Shown here in pieces: positions 44,480-54,060 of a stretch of DNA of 64,000 nt. The DNA comes from Marsupella aquatica. Taxonomy: Eukaryota > Marchantiophyta. Positions within the stretch are counted from its first letter, which is position 1; every line of letters begins with the position of its first letter. A program made the translations under genes and the position numbers. Location: positions 11,346,001-11,410,000 of the forward strand of contig OZ316892.1 in assembly GCA_973895155.1 (NCBI GenBank), written 5' to 3'. The notes beneath the pieces were generated by a model. It searched no databases, had not been told where the DNA came from, and was given only the letters and a program-made list of their open reading frames with translations.

Positions 44480-44803
44480 TAGAGTGTCCAAAAAAAGATT
44501 CCGGCAAAAGAGGAAGGAATGAATAAAAGATAATAAAGTTTAGTATGAATGAAAGGGGAAGGAACACTCTGCAAAAAGGAAAGAGTGAAATGATTAGTAA
44601 ATAAGCCCATGCAAGCACAAGGATCAATGTCAGTCCTCTACTTTTCATCAATGCATAAGTGAGAACAAGATGTAGTTTTCCATGCAAGTCAAAAATGTAC
44701 TATTTATCTTCCATAGTTTTTGTTATAATTATCAAAAACTATAATACACTATGGCACCAATTTATACCATGGTTGCCTTTCAAAATTGCTGGGCCGTTTT
44801 GGG

Positions 44804-45248
44804 TGTTTAGGGTTTAGGGAACCGGAAATCCTTAAACCGGGTACCGTAGTTAAGGTTAACCTTAGTCGCAGACTTGGTTAGATTAATCATGTTGTGCACA
44901 CTCTATAACCAAGCTGTGTTTGCTTGGAGAGTGAGAACTGAGGCTCATTGTTACGGAGCTAGTTGAGAGATAGAGTTAGGTTAGTCATGTTGTGCACACT
45001 CTATAACCAAGTTATGTTTGCTTGGAGAGTGGGAACTCAGGCTCATTGTTACGGAGCTAGTTGAGAGATAGAGAGAGCTTGCGCTGTGGATGCTTGATAT
45101 GGCCGGTCGGCCTAGAGTGCAGTAAAGCTCATGTGTGTTCCCGTGGACGTAGCCTCATGTGGAGGTGAACCACGTATCTCTCTGTGTCGACTCTTGTGTG
45201 TTGGATGGTTCATTGACTTGCCGTTACAATTGTCGTGTATGTTCAACA
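44804..45248 (-). repeat. Probable solo LTR related to Copia elements 1 and 2
   Basis: On the minus strand it begins TGTTGAACATACACGAC and carries 'gtcgacaca', 'gatacgtggttcacctc' and 'gaggctacgtccacgggaac', as in the element 1 LTR. A 98-bp segment ('catgttgtgcacactctata' onward) is tandemly duplicated at about 44877-44974 and 44975-45072. No coding lies beside it, and no 5-bp target duplication matches, so the boundaries are approximate and it is probably older. Confidence 0.7.
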
Positions 45249-45475
45249 CATAGTTTAGTGTAATACTGGTAGGAGTTAAATTTCAGATACTATTTTGTCA
45301 ATAAGGGACTGCATACACTAATCAAATAAAACAATAATTCTCCCAATATTTAGGATGATTTTTTACATTCATTTTTTGTGTCATTTTCACTGCCAAAAAA
45401 TAAACAATTATAAGGTCTAAAGACATAGTAAAGATCATGGCAGAAGCATTGATGGCAAGGTGTCGGGCGAGGGGC
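45249..45475. other. No gene seen
   Basis: AT-rich flank between the solo LTR and the next Helitron-like array. Confidence 0.5.
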
Positions 45476-46357
45476 ACACTTTTACTTGATAACATCTTTT
45501 TACTCCACAATATCTTTCACATAACAAACCATTTGGCACCACATCATCTTTTTATTCATGACATCTTTCACATAACATCTTTCTTTCACATAACAACTTC
45601 TTTTCTGTTAGTTATGACAATTTTTACTTGATGACAACTATTAAATACTTGATGACAACTTTTTACTTGACGACATGTTTGGAAAAATGACTTCTTTTTT
45701 CTTAACGACGTCTTTTACTTGAAACGGGCTTGACAACGTCTTTCACATAACTACATCTTTGAACTGGCAAAACAACTTCATTGTTCTTAACGACATGGTT
45801 TTACTTCATGACATCTTGGGCGACACGACATCTTTTGTGCAACACACGGATATTGATAGAGCTATTTGTACTTAACAAAACCTTTGGCATAATGTGTTAC
45901 GACATCATTGGCAACACGACCTCTATTTCTTCCACAACCTCTTGGCCAAGATGACATCTTTCTTCTCAACAACATCTTGGGCGACATGAGATCTTATGTT
46001 CTCAACAACCTCTTGGCCGACAAGACATCTTTCTTCTCAACAACCTCTTGGCCGACATACATCTTTTGTTCTCATCGACTTCTTGGGCAACACGACATCT
46101 TTTGTTCTCACTGACATCTTGGCCGAGATGACATCTTTTGTTTTCAATGACATCTTGGGCGACACGGGATCTTCTGTTCTCAACAACCTCTTGGCCGACA
46201 AGACATCTTTTGTTCTCAACAACATCTTTTTCTCAATGACCTCTTGGCTGACATGTCATCTTTCTTCTCAATAACCTCTTGGCCGATATGACATCTTTTG
46301 TTCTCAACATTTTAGCCGTCATGACATCTTTTGTGCGACGCACGGGTATTGAGCTAG
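45476..46357 (+). mobile_element. Helitron-like tails in tandem (two hairpin-plus-array units)
   Basis: The first array (about 45480-45830; 'acatcttt', 'ttacttgatgaca' cores) ends with 'tgtgcaacacacggatattg'. The second (about 45890-46330) has a longer, better-kept unit with 'cctcttggccgacaagacat' and 'ttctcaacaa'. It ends with 'tgtgcgacgcacgggtattg' and CTAG at 46354-46357 followed by T. Predicted Ser/Thr/Leu-rich frames are repeat translations. Confidence 0.65.
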
Positions 46358-46376
46358 TTAATAACATTGAAATTAG

Positions 46377-46622
46377 TTACGGACCCCACTAGAGGTCCCT
46401 TCCAAAATTTGAGACTCCACAACGCACCACGTCATCGAGATGCTCGGCAAACAGATACGAATTGGTTTACAAAATAAAATTGCTTTAACATTCGTGTCTA
46501 TGGCATGATTTTGGTAAAATTGAGGATGCCATGTCGTAAACCTTTATGTAAAAATGTTTGAAAAATAACCGTTTTATTTACCCTAGGTAAGAGATTGTTC
46601 AATTAGTAGGAGGCCCACCTTC
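46377..46622. repeat. Dispersed repeat family B, copy 2
   Basis: It matches 2317-2560 over its whole length (see that entry) and starts 20 bp after the Helitron-like terminus. Confidence 0.85.
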
Positions 46623-47094
46623 CGGTTTTTTTTACCCTGAGTAACCGCTGCCCACAAGCATTATGAATTGTGTTTCAATTGAATAATAACTAAATCTCTC
46701 TCGACAAGTTGATCTTATGACAAAGTAATCGTGATAATTTTCTTGACCTTCTGCTGCCACAAAGGAAGAAGTGGACATGATTCTATGTTGATCACTCAAC
46801 ACTCCTTTCCATGGCATTATCATTGCAATTCGTAACTCGGTGATGCCTCTCGCTACTGTTAGATTGTCCAACACATGAGGCACGAGTGAACGAAAAAGAA
46901 GCAAGCTTAGCGGGGTTCAGTAAGGGCCTCATCTATGTGCAGATGGTGTTGAAGAGCCTGGGCATGAAAGAAGGACATAGTTATAAGAAGTGTCAGTAGA
47001 TGATCAAGAGAGTCGATCGTGATGTCAGCAGAAGGTGGACTTTCAGGAGTTGATGTCGTTTGAAGCTTTCTGTTAATATAGGGTTCACAAACTA
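46623..47094. other. No gene seen
   Basis: A 90-codon minus frame at 46632-46904 without a recognised family. Confidence 0.45.
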
Positions 47095-47099
47095 ATTTT

Positions 47100-47207
47100 T
47101 GTGAGAATAGAATGAATCATGTATAGTCTGTGGCGTTTGGTACATGTAGTGGTGCCGGTCCGGTGACTGGTTGGTCCGGTCGTCTGGTCACCAGGTAGAG
47201 TCTAACA
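47100..47207 (-). repeat. 3' LTR of Copia element 3
   Basis: 108 bp, TGTGAGAATAG to TCTAACA on the plus strand, with 'ggtccggtgactggttggtc' inside. The polypurine tract AAAGGGGAG (minus strand, 47208-47216) adjoins it. Confidence 0.93.
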
Positions 47208-47533
47208 CTCCCCTTTGGATATATAGTGACAACTATATGGACAACATAGACTATACCGATTATATCATGTTCATAGGAAATACATGATATAAGTACAATC
47301 AAGGTAGACTGCCTCGTTAAAAAACCTTTATCAACTCTAGCTTAGTAAAAACTCTACCAGTGTAGCAGAGAAAAAATATGAGTGCTAAAGGAAAAAGAGT
47401 GCAGCCTAACAGTCCTCGTCGTAATAAATGTCAATACTAAGTAAAGTTAGATGTTCTTGTAAGTCTAGCTTTAATATTTGTTTCAATAGTAGGTCGTTAG
47501 CATCATGTCATCAGCATCATGTCGTCAGCATCA

Positions 47534-49141
47534 TCAAGCATCATGTGGAGCAGCGGTCTCCACGGTCATCATGCGTCGCACGCTTCGTAGTCCAATCACC
47601 TGGCAGTGTCGATGATGAACTGATGGCGATAGTGATTTGGTGAAGAGATCCGCACAGTTCTCTGCACTTGAAATCTGCAAAATGTTGATCTCTTTTCCGT
47701 GTAACTCGTGGGTGTAGAAAAACTTTGGAGCTATATGTTTCACGCGATCGCCTTTGATGAATTCTTTTATGATCTGCTGTATACATGCTGCGTTATCCTC
47801 AAAAATGTTACTAGGCTTCGTTAGTGGTGGTAGGCCGCATTTGGTGTTGATGTGGTTTATAAAGGATCGTAACCAAATGGCTTCACGACTAGCCTCATGT
47901 AGAGCTAAGATTTCTGAGTGATTCGATGAGGTTGCTGTTAGGGTCTGTTTCACGCTTTTCCAAGAAAAAGTGGTACTCCCTATGGTAAAAACGTATCCAG
48001 TTTGGGATTTTGCGGTATCAGTGTCGGAGAGATATCCAGCATCCGCATATCCTATGAGCTCGTGGTTTGCACCGAATGGGTAAAATAACCCGGTATCGGT
48101 GATTCCACGTAGATATCTAAATACGTGCTTAACTACGTTCCAGTGTCTGGTTGTGGAAGTTGCACTATGTCTAGCTAGTAAGTTAACTGTAAATGCAATG
48201 TCTGGTCGTGTCTGATTTGCTAGATACATTAATGCTTCTATCGTAGAAAGATATTGAGTTTCTGGTCCTAATATTGGTTCATGTTCTTTGCGCTTACGAA
48301 AAACATCAGTATTGTTTTCTAATGAACGTACAACCATTGGTGACGTCAATGGGTGTGCTAGGTTCATATTGAACTGTTTTAGGATCTTTTCGGTTTGTGT
48401 GGTTTGATGGAGCATCATGCCAGTAGGTAAGATCTCCAGTTGTAATCCTAAGCAAAAGTTTATATGTCCAAGGTCTTTCATCTCAAATATTGATTTAAGA
48501 CGAGTAATAGTATCTTCGGTAATTTGGGGTGTCCCAAATATGTTTAAGTCATCAACATAAATAGAAATGATGATATATTCATCATCCACATGTTTAATAA
48601 ATAAACATGGTGTAATGGCATCATGGGAAAAACCCATGGCAATCATTTCATCAGTAAATCTTTGATACCATACTCTGCCACTTTGTTTCAGGCCATATAA
48701 TGCCTTCAACACGCGGATAGCTAGTCCGCGGCGAGTATTCCGTACGGTTGACACAGCGGTGTCATTATTATGAGTTACATGTGTAGATGACACATGAGGT
48801 ATAACTTGAGATAATTGTTTTATAATCTTATGTAAATATGGGATATGCGATTTAGCGCCTTGAGCTAAAGCTCGGCAATGTTGCTCCAACTCGGGAGGTG
48901 ATCGCATGTATAGACAAGTGTCTAAAGTTCCATATAGATATGTGGTTGCAACATCTAGTTGTCGCATTTGTAGTTTATGGAAAATGGCAAATCCAATAAG
49001 ATATCGGAATGTTGTGCTATCCATAACCGGTGAATAGGTTTCATCGTAATGAATTCCTGGTTGTTGTGTAAATCCTTTCCCTACCAGACGTGCTTTGTAG
49101 CGTACAACTTGGCCTTTATCATTTCTTTTGCGTACAAATGT
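47534..49141 (-). pseudogene. Copia element 3 RT and RNase H
   Basis: Runs open for over 500 codons after the TGA at 49142 (a Trp codon changed, G to A). It has QMRQLDVATTYLYG, ISIYVDDLNIFG (RT active site), ALMYLANQTRPDIAF, GYADAGYLSD, TSSNHSEILALHEASREA (RNase H) and CADLFTKSL near the end. An insertion relative to the usual RT (about residues 40-75, Ser/Thr/His-rich) lies between the LYG block and the LKALYGLKQSG block. Confidence 0.9.
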
Positions 49142-50215
49142 TCACTTGTAGCCAATTAGGTGTACGTCTTGCGGTGTTGGCTCGACTGGGCCAAAAGTGT
49201 GTCTGCTGAGTAGAGAATCTAATTCTCCATATATAGCTTTTTGCCATTCAGGCCAATCTGGTCTGTTTTGGCATTCTAAGATAGATATTGGTTCGAGTGT
49301 ATCGTTAGTGATATGTGTTGCCACCATTAATGCAAAGGCATCATCGATTGAAGTAGTATTTCTATCCCACATCGCACCGGTGTGTGCGTAGTGGATAGAG
49401 ATCTCCTCATGAGTTGTAGATTCGGCATGATCGACATCAGGTGAAGGTGGTATAGATGAACCGCGCCTTCTTGGTTGTTTATCCTTTGATCCCAAAGGTC
49501 TGCCACGTTTGGCACGAGGTTGGGATGTACTTGCTGGCTCACTTGATAATTCGATGCGAGCAGATGCTCTCGCAGCTGGAATATGTGAGCGGCTAACTTG
49601 TGATGTATCGACGAAAGCGTCGGGAAGTTCTTCCACAATCTTGTGGAGTTGTAAAATTCTTTGAACTTCTTTCTCCCCTTGATTGGTTCTAAGGTCTTGC
49701 CAAAATGGCGAATGTCTTTCCCACTCCAAAGGTGATTGTGGGTGTTCAAGGGTTACTAACGGTGGATAAACATGTTCATCGAAATGGCAATCTAGGAATC
49801 TAGATTTAAAAACATCGCCAGTTGTAGGCTCCATATATCGGATTATGGACGGAGAGTCGAATCCGATGTATATCCCCAACTGTCGTTGGGGTCCCATCTT
49901 GGTTCGTTTGGGTGGAGTAATGGGGACCATTACTTGACATCCAAATGAACGAAGGTGTGATAGGTCAGGTTTGATACCATTAGCAATTTGATATGGGCTA
50001 TATGTATTAAAAGCCGATGGACGGTATTGGATTAATGCATTAGCCTGTAATATGGCGTGTCCCCATGCTGAGACGGGGAGTTTTGACTGCATTAGTAATG
50101 GGCGTGCAATTAACTGAAGGCGTTTAATGACCGCTTCAGCTAATCCATTCTGAAAATGTACGTGAGGTACGGGATACTGTACGTCGATGCCAAGTGATGT
50201 GCAAAAGTTGTCAAT
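49142..50215 (-). pseudogene. Copia element 3 integrase C-terminal half and linker
   Basis: An open frame from the frameshift near 50215 to the TGA at 49142. It holds NGLAEAVIKRL, SAWGHAILQANALIQYRPSA, SPYQIANG and LRSFGCQVMVP, typical of the integrase end. A basic linker (RAKRGRPLGSKDKQPRRRG, an AT-hook-like segment) follows, then the start of RT. Confidence 0.88.
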
Positions 50216-50947
50216 TCCCCTGCATTGTCCACCCTTAGTGTCTTAATGGGGTGGTCTGGGAATTGTGCTTTCACGCGCAGGATTTGCGCCAAAATGCGAG
50301 GCATGACCATGTTCCTCGTTGAAAGCAGTGTCACATTTGACCATTTAGTTGATGCGTTGATTAATACCATAAAGTAGCGGAAAGGTCCGCTTGATGGGTT
50401 AATTGGCCCGCAAACATCTGCATGGATGATTTCCAAGAATTGGGGTATTTTAGTTGGCAATTTTGATGCCGTGGGCCTTGTTATTAATTTGCCGCGTGAG
50501 CATGCAGTGCATGGGGTGCTCGCTGGAAAGTGGCGTGTATTGATTGGAATGCCTCTTGAGTTCTTAATGATTTTGGTTAGCATTGATTGGCCGGGGTGGC
50601 CAAGGCGTGCATGCCAAAGCGCATGCAATTCGCTTGTGTTGGCATTGTTATGCAGACATTCAATATGAGTTACATAAAACCCGCAGGGGTACGAGAAAAA
50701 GGGTCTCTTTAATAATTTTCCCCGTAGGTGTATTTTCAACCAAGTGTATCACTTCCTGATCTCTGGTATCGCCCGTCTGGACATGTAGTCCGTTCGCTCG
50801 TATATCTCTAAAACTGAGGAGATTACGAGTTGTGTTCGGGGTGAAAATTGCAGATTCTATGTGTATTTCGGTACCCTGTGGGAGTCTAATAGAAGCTGGG
50901 CCGAAGCCCTCTTCTATTTGGCTAGGACCATTGATAGTGGTTAGGGA
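50216..50947 (-). pseudogene. Copia element 3 protease end and integrase N-terminal half
   Basis: After the TGA at 50948 the frame reads a protease-like segment and shifts by one base near 50700. It then gives LHALWHARLGHPGQSM with CTACSRGK (zinc end), IHADVCGPI and FMVLINASTKW. A second shift near 50215 follows LRVDNAGE. Confidence 0.85.
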
Positions 50948-52141
50948 TCAACATGAGGGTGTAATCTTGTGGAAAAGGTGCCTATCCCTGAGGATAGTAT
51001 GCGTGGTCGCACTGTCGATAATACATGTGCTTGGACTATTTAAATTTGGTGTAGTGGAGCTACTTGCCACTAAGTGTGCCTCGGGTTGGACAGGTAGGTC
51101 TGAAAAGTCTTGGAATGGGTCACTAGACTCCATAAACGCCCCGTGGGTTTCACGGGGTGGTGCCCTAGAGGTTTGTCCATTCTGGATGGACCGTTGATAT
51201 AGTTCTCTAAAGTGTTGCGGGATTCTACAGTTTCTCGCTAGGTGGTTTGTCATGCCACATTCATGGCATTTCGGTCGTTCCCGTTGTTGTCGGGGTTGTG
51301 ACCAATCGTTTCCACAGTTGTTGTTATATGTTCTACCACCGCCGCGTCCGCCGCGTCCTCCGCGTCCGCCGCGTCCTCGAAAGGTTTGTTGGGAGTTATA
51401 TTGTGGACGTTGGTTATAGAAACTCCCCCTGTTGTGGATGTTTCTCCGGTTGCTATTCTTAGTGCTTTTAATGCCTTGCCTCGATGTGGAGGGTTCAATG
51501 TTATGGGTTTCATTCTGTTGTCCTGAGGGCATTGTGCCCGCAGGTCGTTTTCTAGAGTTTACGAAAAGAAGTTCTTGGTTTCTTTTGGTGACTAGGAGGT
51601 GGGCTATGAGCTCGGAGTATTGCCCGAACTTCATGTTTCGATACTGTGTTGATAGCCACACATTCGATGAATGAAATGTCGACAAGGTCTTCTCTAGCAG
51701 ATCCTTGTCTGTGACCGGTTTGCCACATAGTGCGAGGGTTGATGTTATTCTAAAGAGTTCGCTATTGTAGGCTGAAATAGAGGTAAAGTCCTGGACTCGC
51801 AGGTTTAGCTAGTCTTGCCTGGCTTTAGGTAGTTCGACCAATTTTTGGTGGTCGAATCGGGTTTGGAGCGCTGTCCAAAGTTCACGAGGGGTTGAGAGGT
51901 GCATGTATTGTCTTTGTAAGAATCTATGGATATGACGTCTAAGGAATACAAGGGCCTTAGATTCGTTGGCTTTAGTTAACGGGTCTGGTTGGGGTTCGCC
52001 AGCTAGTATAGGTTGAGCCATCCCTATAGCTGGGAGTAGGGTTAGCGAGGTAAGGTTCTCTCTAAGGTTCATTGACCATTCCAGGTAGTTGCTACTATCG
52101 ATGTCTAGGGCTGGAAATGTTAATTTCTCTAGGTTGGTCAT
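50948..52141 (-). pseudogene. Copia element 3 gag and protease start
   Basis: Starts at 52141 (MTNLEKLTFPALD). The typical gag start (LDIDSSNYLEWSMNLRENL) is followed by a TAG at 51809-51811 (a Trp position). Then come an RGG-box-like glycine-arginine run (about 51330-51375), the CCHC knuckle CHECGMTNHLARNC, and the protease motif CIIDSATTHTI before the TGA at 50948. The GR-rich run is encoded by a short 'ccgcgtcctccgcgtc' repeat. Confidence 0.88.
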
Positions 52142-53523
52142 CGGGTTGGTGGCTTGATTCCTTTCAATGGTAGTGGAGGCTTATATACTAGCAGGTATAG
52201 TAAGAAACAACAAAGCACATTTCTGCGGCATGCAAAGTGGGGCTGGGTGGAGAGAGCATGCAAATATGGAATTCAATTTTAGGGTTTGCACTTAGGATTT
52301 AGGTTTTCCTTGCTATTTGGTTAACTGCAAAGTTTCCTTTGTATTTGCTTTTTTCTTTGTTAAACTGTGCAGTAATGTAATTGTGCAGTTTGTGCAGTTA
52401 TGGGTGGTAATATACTCGTGCCTTGGTTAAGTGCACATGCAGCTTTGTAAAGTAAACTTTTCTTGGTTACGGTGTGCAGTTATGCGGATGTGCGCTTAGG
52501 TTTTGCAGTTATGGTTAAGTGCAACTTTTCCTTTGTAACTGAAATCTCTTTGACGGATTTTTCACTTAAAGAGGTTTTGCACTTAGCGATAGTTTGCTCG
52601 TGTTTTTGTCGATTTCTTGCGTGCTAATGTTGCGTAATCCTGCTGGCAGTTGCGCCGGTTTGTATCTCGTTCACGCCTTGTCGAGCTCTTTCCGTGGGGT
52701 CGACTCCAATGCTGTTCTCGCCTTCGATCTTTGTCCTTATGAGTTTATGGGTTTCTCCCTCTTTTTCTCGGACTCGTTCCTGAATTGCCTCGAGCTTTTC
52801 TCTCTCTCGTTGCGTCCTGGATCGGCTGTCTCTATGTTGTGTCCTTATGAAAAGATATTTCTTGGTTCTTTTCTTTGGCTGGTTTGCGCAGTGCCTTCTT
52901 CTTTCTCAATTCGATCCTGGATTCCCCTGACTGTCGCGCCTGCAATCGATGTGCACCTCCTTATTTATTTCTCTTTTATCCTGCTTCTCTCAGCAATCTT
53001 CTATTCCTGCATTCGGCGTTCACTTGCGAGTCTACTGCTTCACTTCCCTGCGGTAATTTCCCTTTCGCCTGCAGGGTCCTTATTGATTCTCTTCGGATCC
53101 TGCCCAGTGCAATCCTATCCCACGGTAGGATCTTTGTGGCTCGCATCAGCATCAGCCACCATCGGGGTCGCTCGCTCCTCTAGTTTTTTATATGCGGGAT
53201 GGTGCGAAAGTATATATCCTCATTCTTTCAACATTACGATTGCACTTCATTCGGTCTCTATTCAATTGCCCATTGCAGCCGCGATCGACTTTCAGTTTCT
53301 TGCCTGACTCTCTGGTTTTCTTCTCGATTCTCTATTCGGAATTCTCTTCAAGTCCTTATGAATTCTGTGTTTTTCTGCCCTCGACTCTCTGATCTTGGAT
53401 CCAATATCTTTTTGCTCCTTAGATTTAAAGTCGTCCTCTCGATCTCCCTATGCAACATTCATAAAAAAAAATCTCAATCCTCCTTGGTATTTTCTTCTTT
53501 CTTCTTGGCTCCGATGGCTGAGT
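52142..53523 (-). other. Long 5' leader of Copia element 3
   Basis: About 1.4 kb between gag and the primer region, strongly C/T-rich on the plus strand. 'tccttatga' recurs (near 52730, 52842 and 53350). A 237-codon plus-strand frame (52594-53307), antisense to the element, is hydrophobic and Ser/Leu-rich with no recognised domain. I attribute it to base composition. Confidence 0.7.
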
Positions 53524-53539
53524 CCTCGTGCTGATAACG

Positions 53540-53647
53540 TGTGAGAATAGAATGAATCATGTATAGTCTGTGGCGTTTGGTACATGTAGTGGTGCCGGTC
53601 CGGTGACTGGTTGGTCCGGTCGTCCGATCACCAGGTAGAGTCTAACA
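53540..53647 (-). repeat. 5' LTR of Copia element 3
   Basis: 108 bp, partner of 47100-47207. Differences from it lie in 'gtc[t/c][g/a]' near 53624. The primer-site candidate on the minus strand, CGTTATCAGCACGAGG, abuts it at 53524-53539. Confidence 0.93.
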
Positions 53648-54060
53648 ATTTTATTGTCTCTACAAATATGTTACAGTTTTAACTAGTGTTGAGATGACTC
53701 CAAAAGTCTTCTAGGGTGGAGAACGACCATCCCCCTTACTTTAACGGTTGCGTCACCATATTCGTTAAATGAACGGATAGGATCACATGTCAGTCCTGAG
53801 ATGGAAAACCCGTCAATCCGCTCGTTCCTCCAATATCAATCGCATGGAATTTGAACTTCTACATTTAACAGCACGGAGGGAACTGTCGACCTAACCCTAA
53901 GCTCAACCATTGATGAACCTCATCGAACTATCAGCAATCGAAGCACGCGATTTGAATTCTAGCGATGGCGCGGAAGCTCGTGGTGATAGGCGGACACAAA
54001 GAGCAAGGTCGCGAGGCCTGAGCAGCAAGAACAATCCCGTCGAGGCGAAGTGGTGCGGCG

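Larger units (their letters stand above)
47100..53647 (-). mobile_element. Copia LTR retrotransposon, element 3 (short LTRs, different lineage)
   Basis: A 6548-bp minus-strand element with only 108-bp LTRs (47100-47207 and 53540-53647; two differences). It is flanked by ATTTT at 47095-47099 and 53648-53652. The order gag, protease, integrase, RT, RNase H marks Copia, but the RNase H block (FTIGSTTFSWKSVKQTLTATS), the gag with an RGG-rich stretch, and the primer region (TTATCAGCACGAGG on the minus strand) differ from elements 1 and 2. The frame is interrupted by TAG 51809, TGA 50948, single-base shifts near 50700 and 50215, and TGA 49142. Confidence 0.95.

Noticed and set aside
44804-44822. 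Telomere-like GTTTAGGGTTTAGGGA
   Set aside because: Only two units of the plant telomere motif, inside a probable LTR. Not an interstitial telomere array.
44799-45253. 5-bp target duplication for the solo LTR
   Set aside because: Flanks TTGGG and CATAG do not match. Either the boundaries are slightly off or the duplication has decayed.
45908-46274. Overlapping 68- and 92-codon frames with Ser/Thr/Leu repeats
   Set aside because: They are translations of the 'ctcttggccgacaagacatc' array in different frames.
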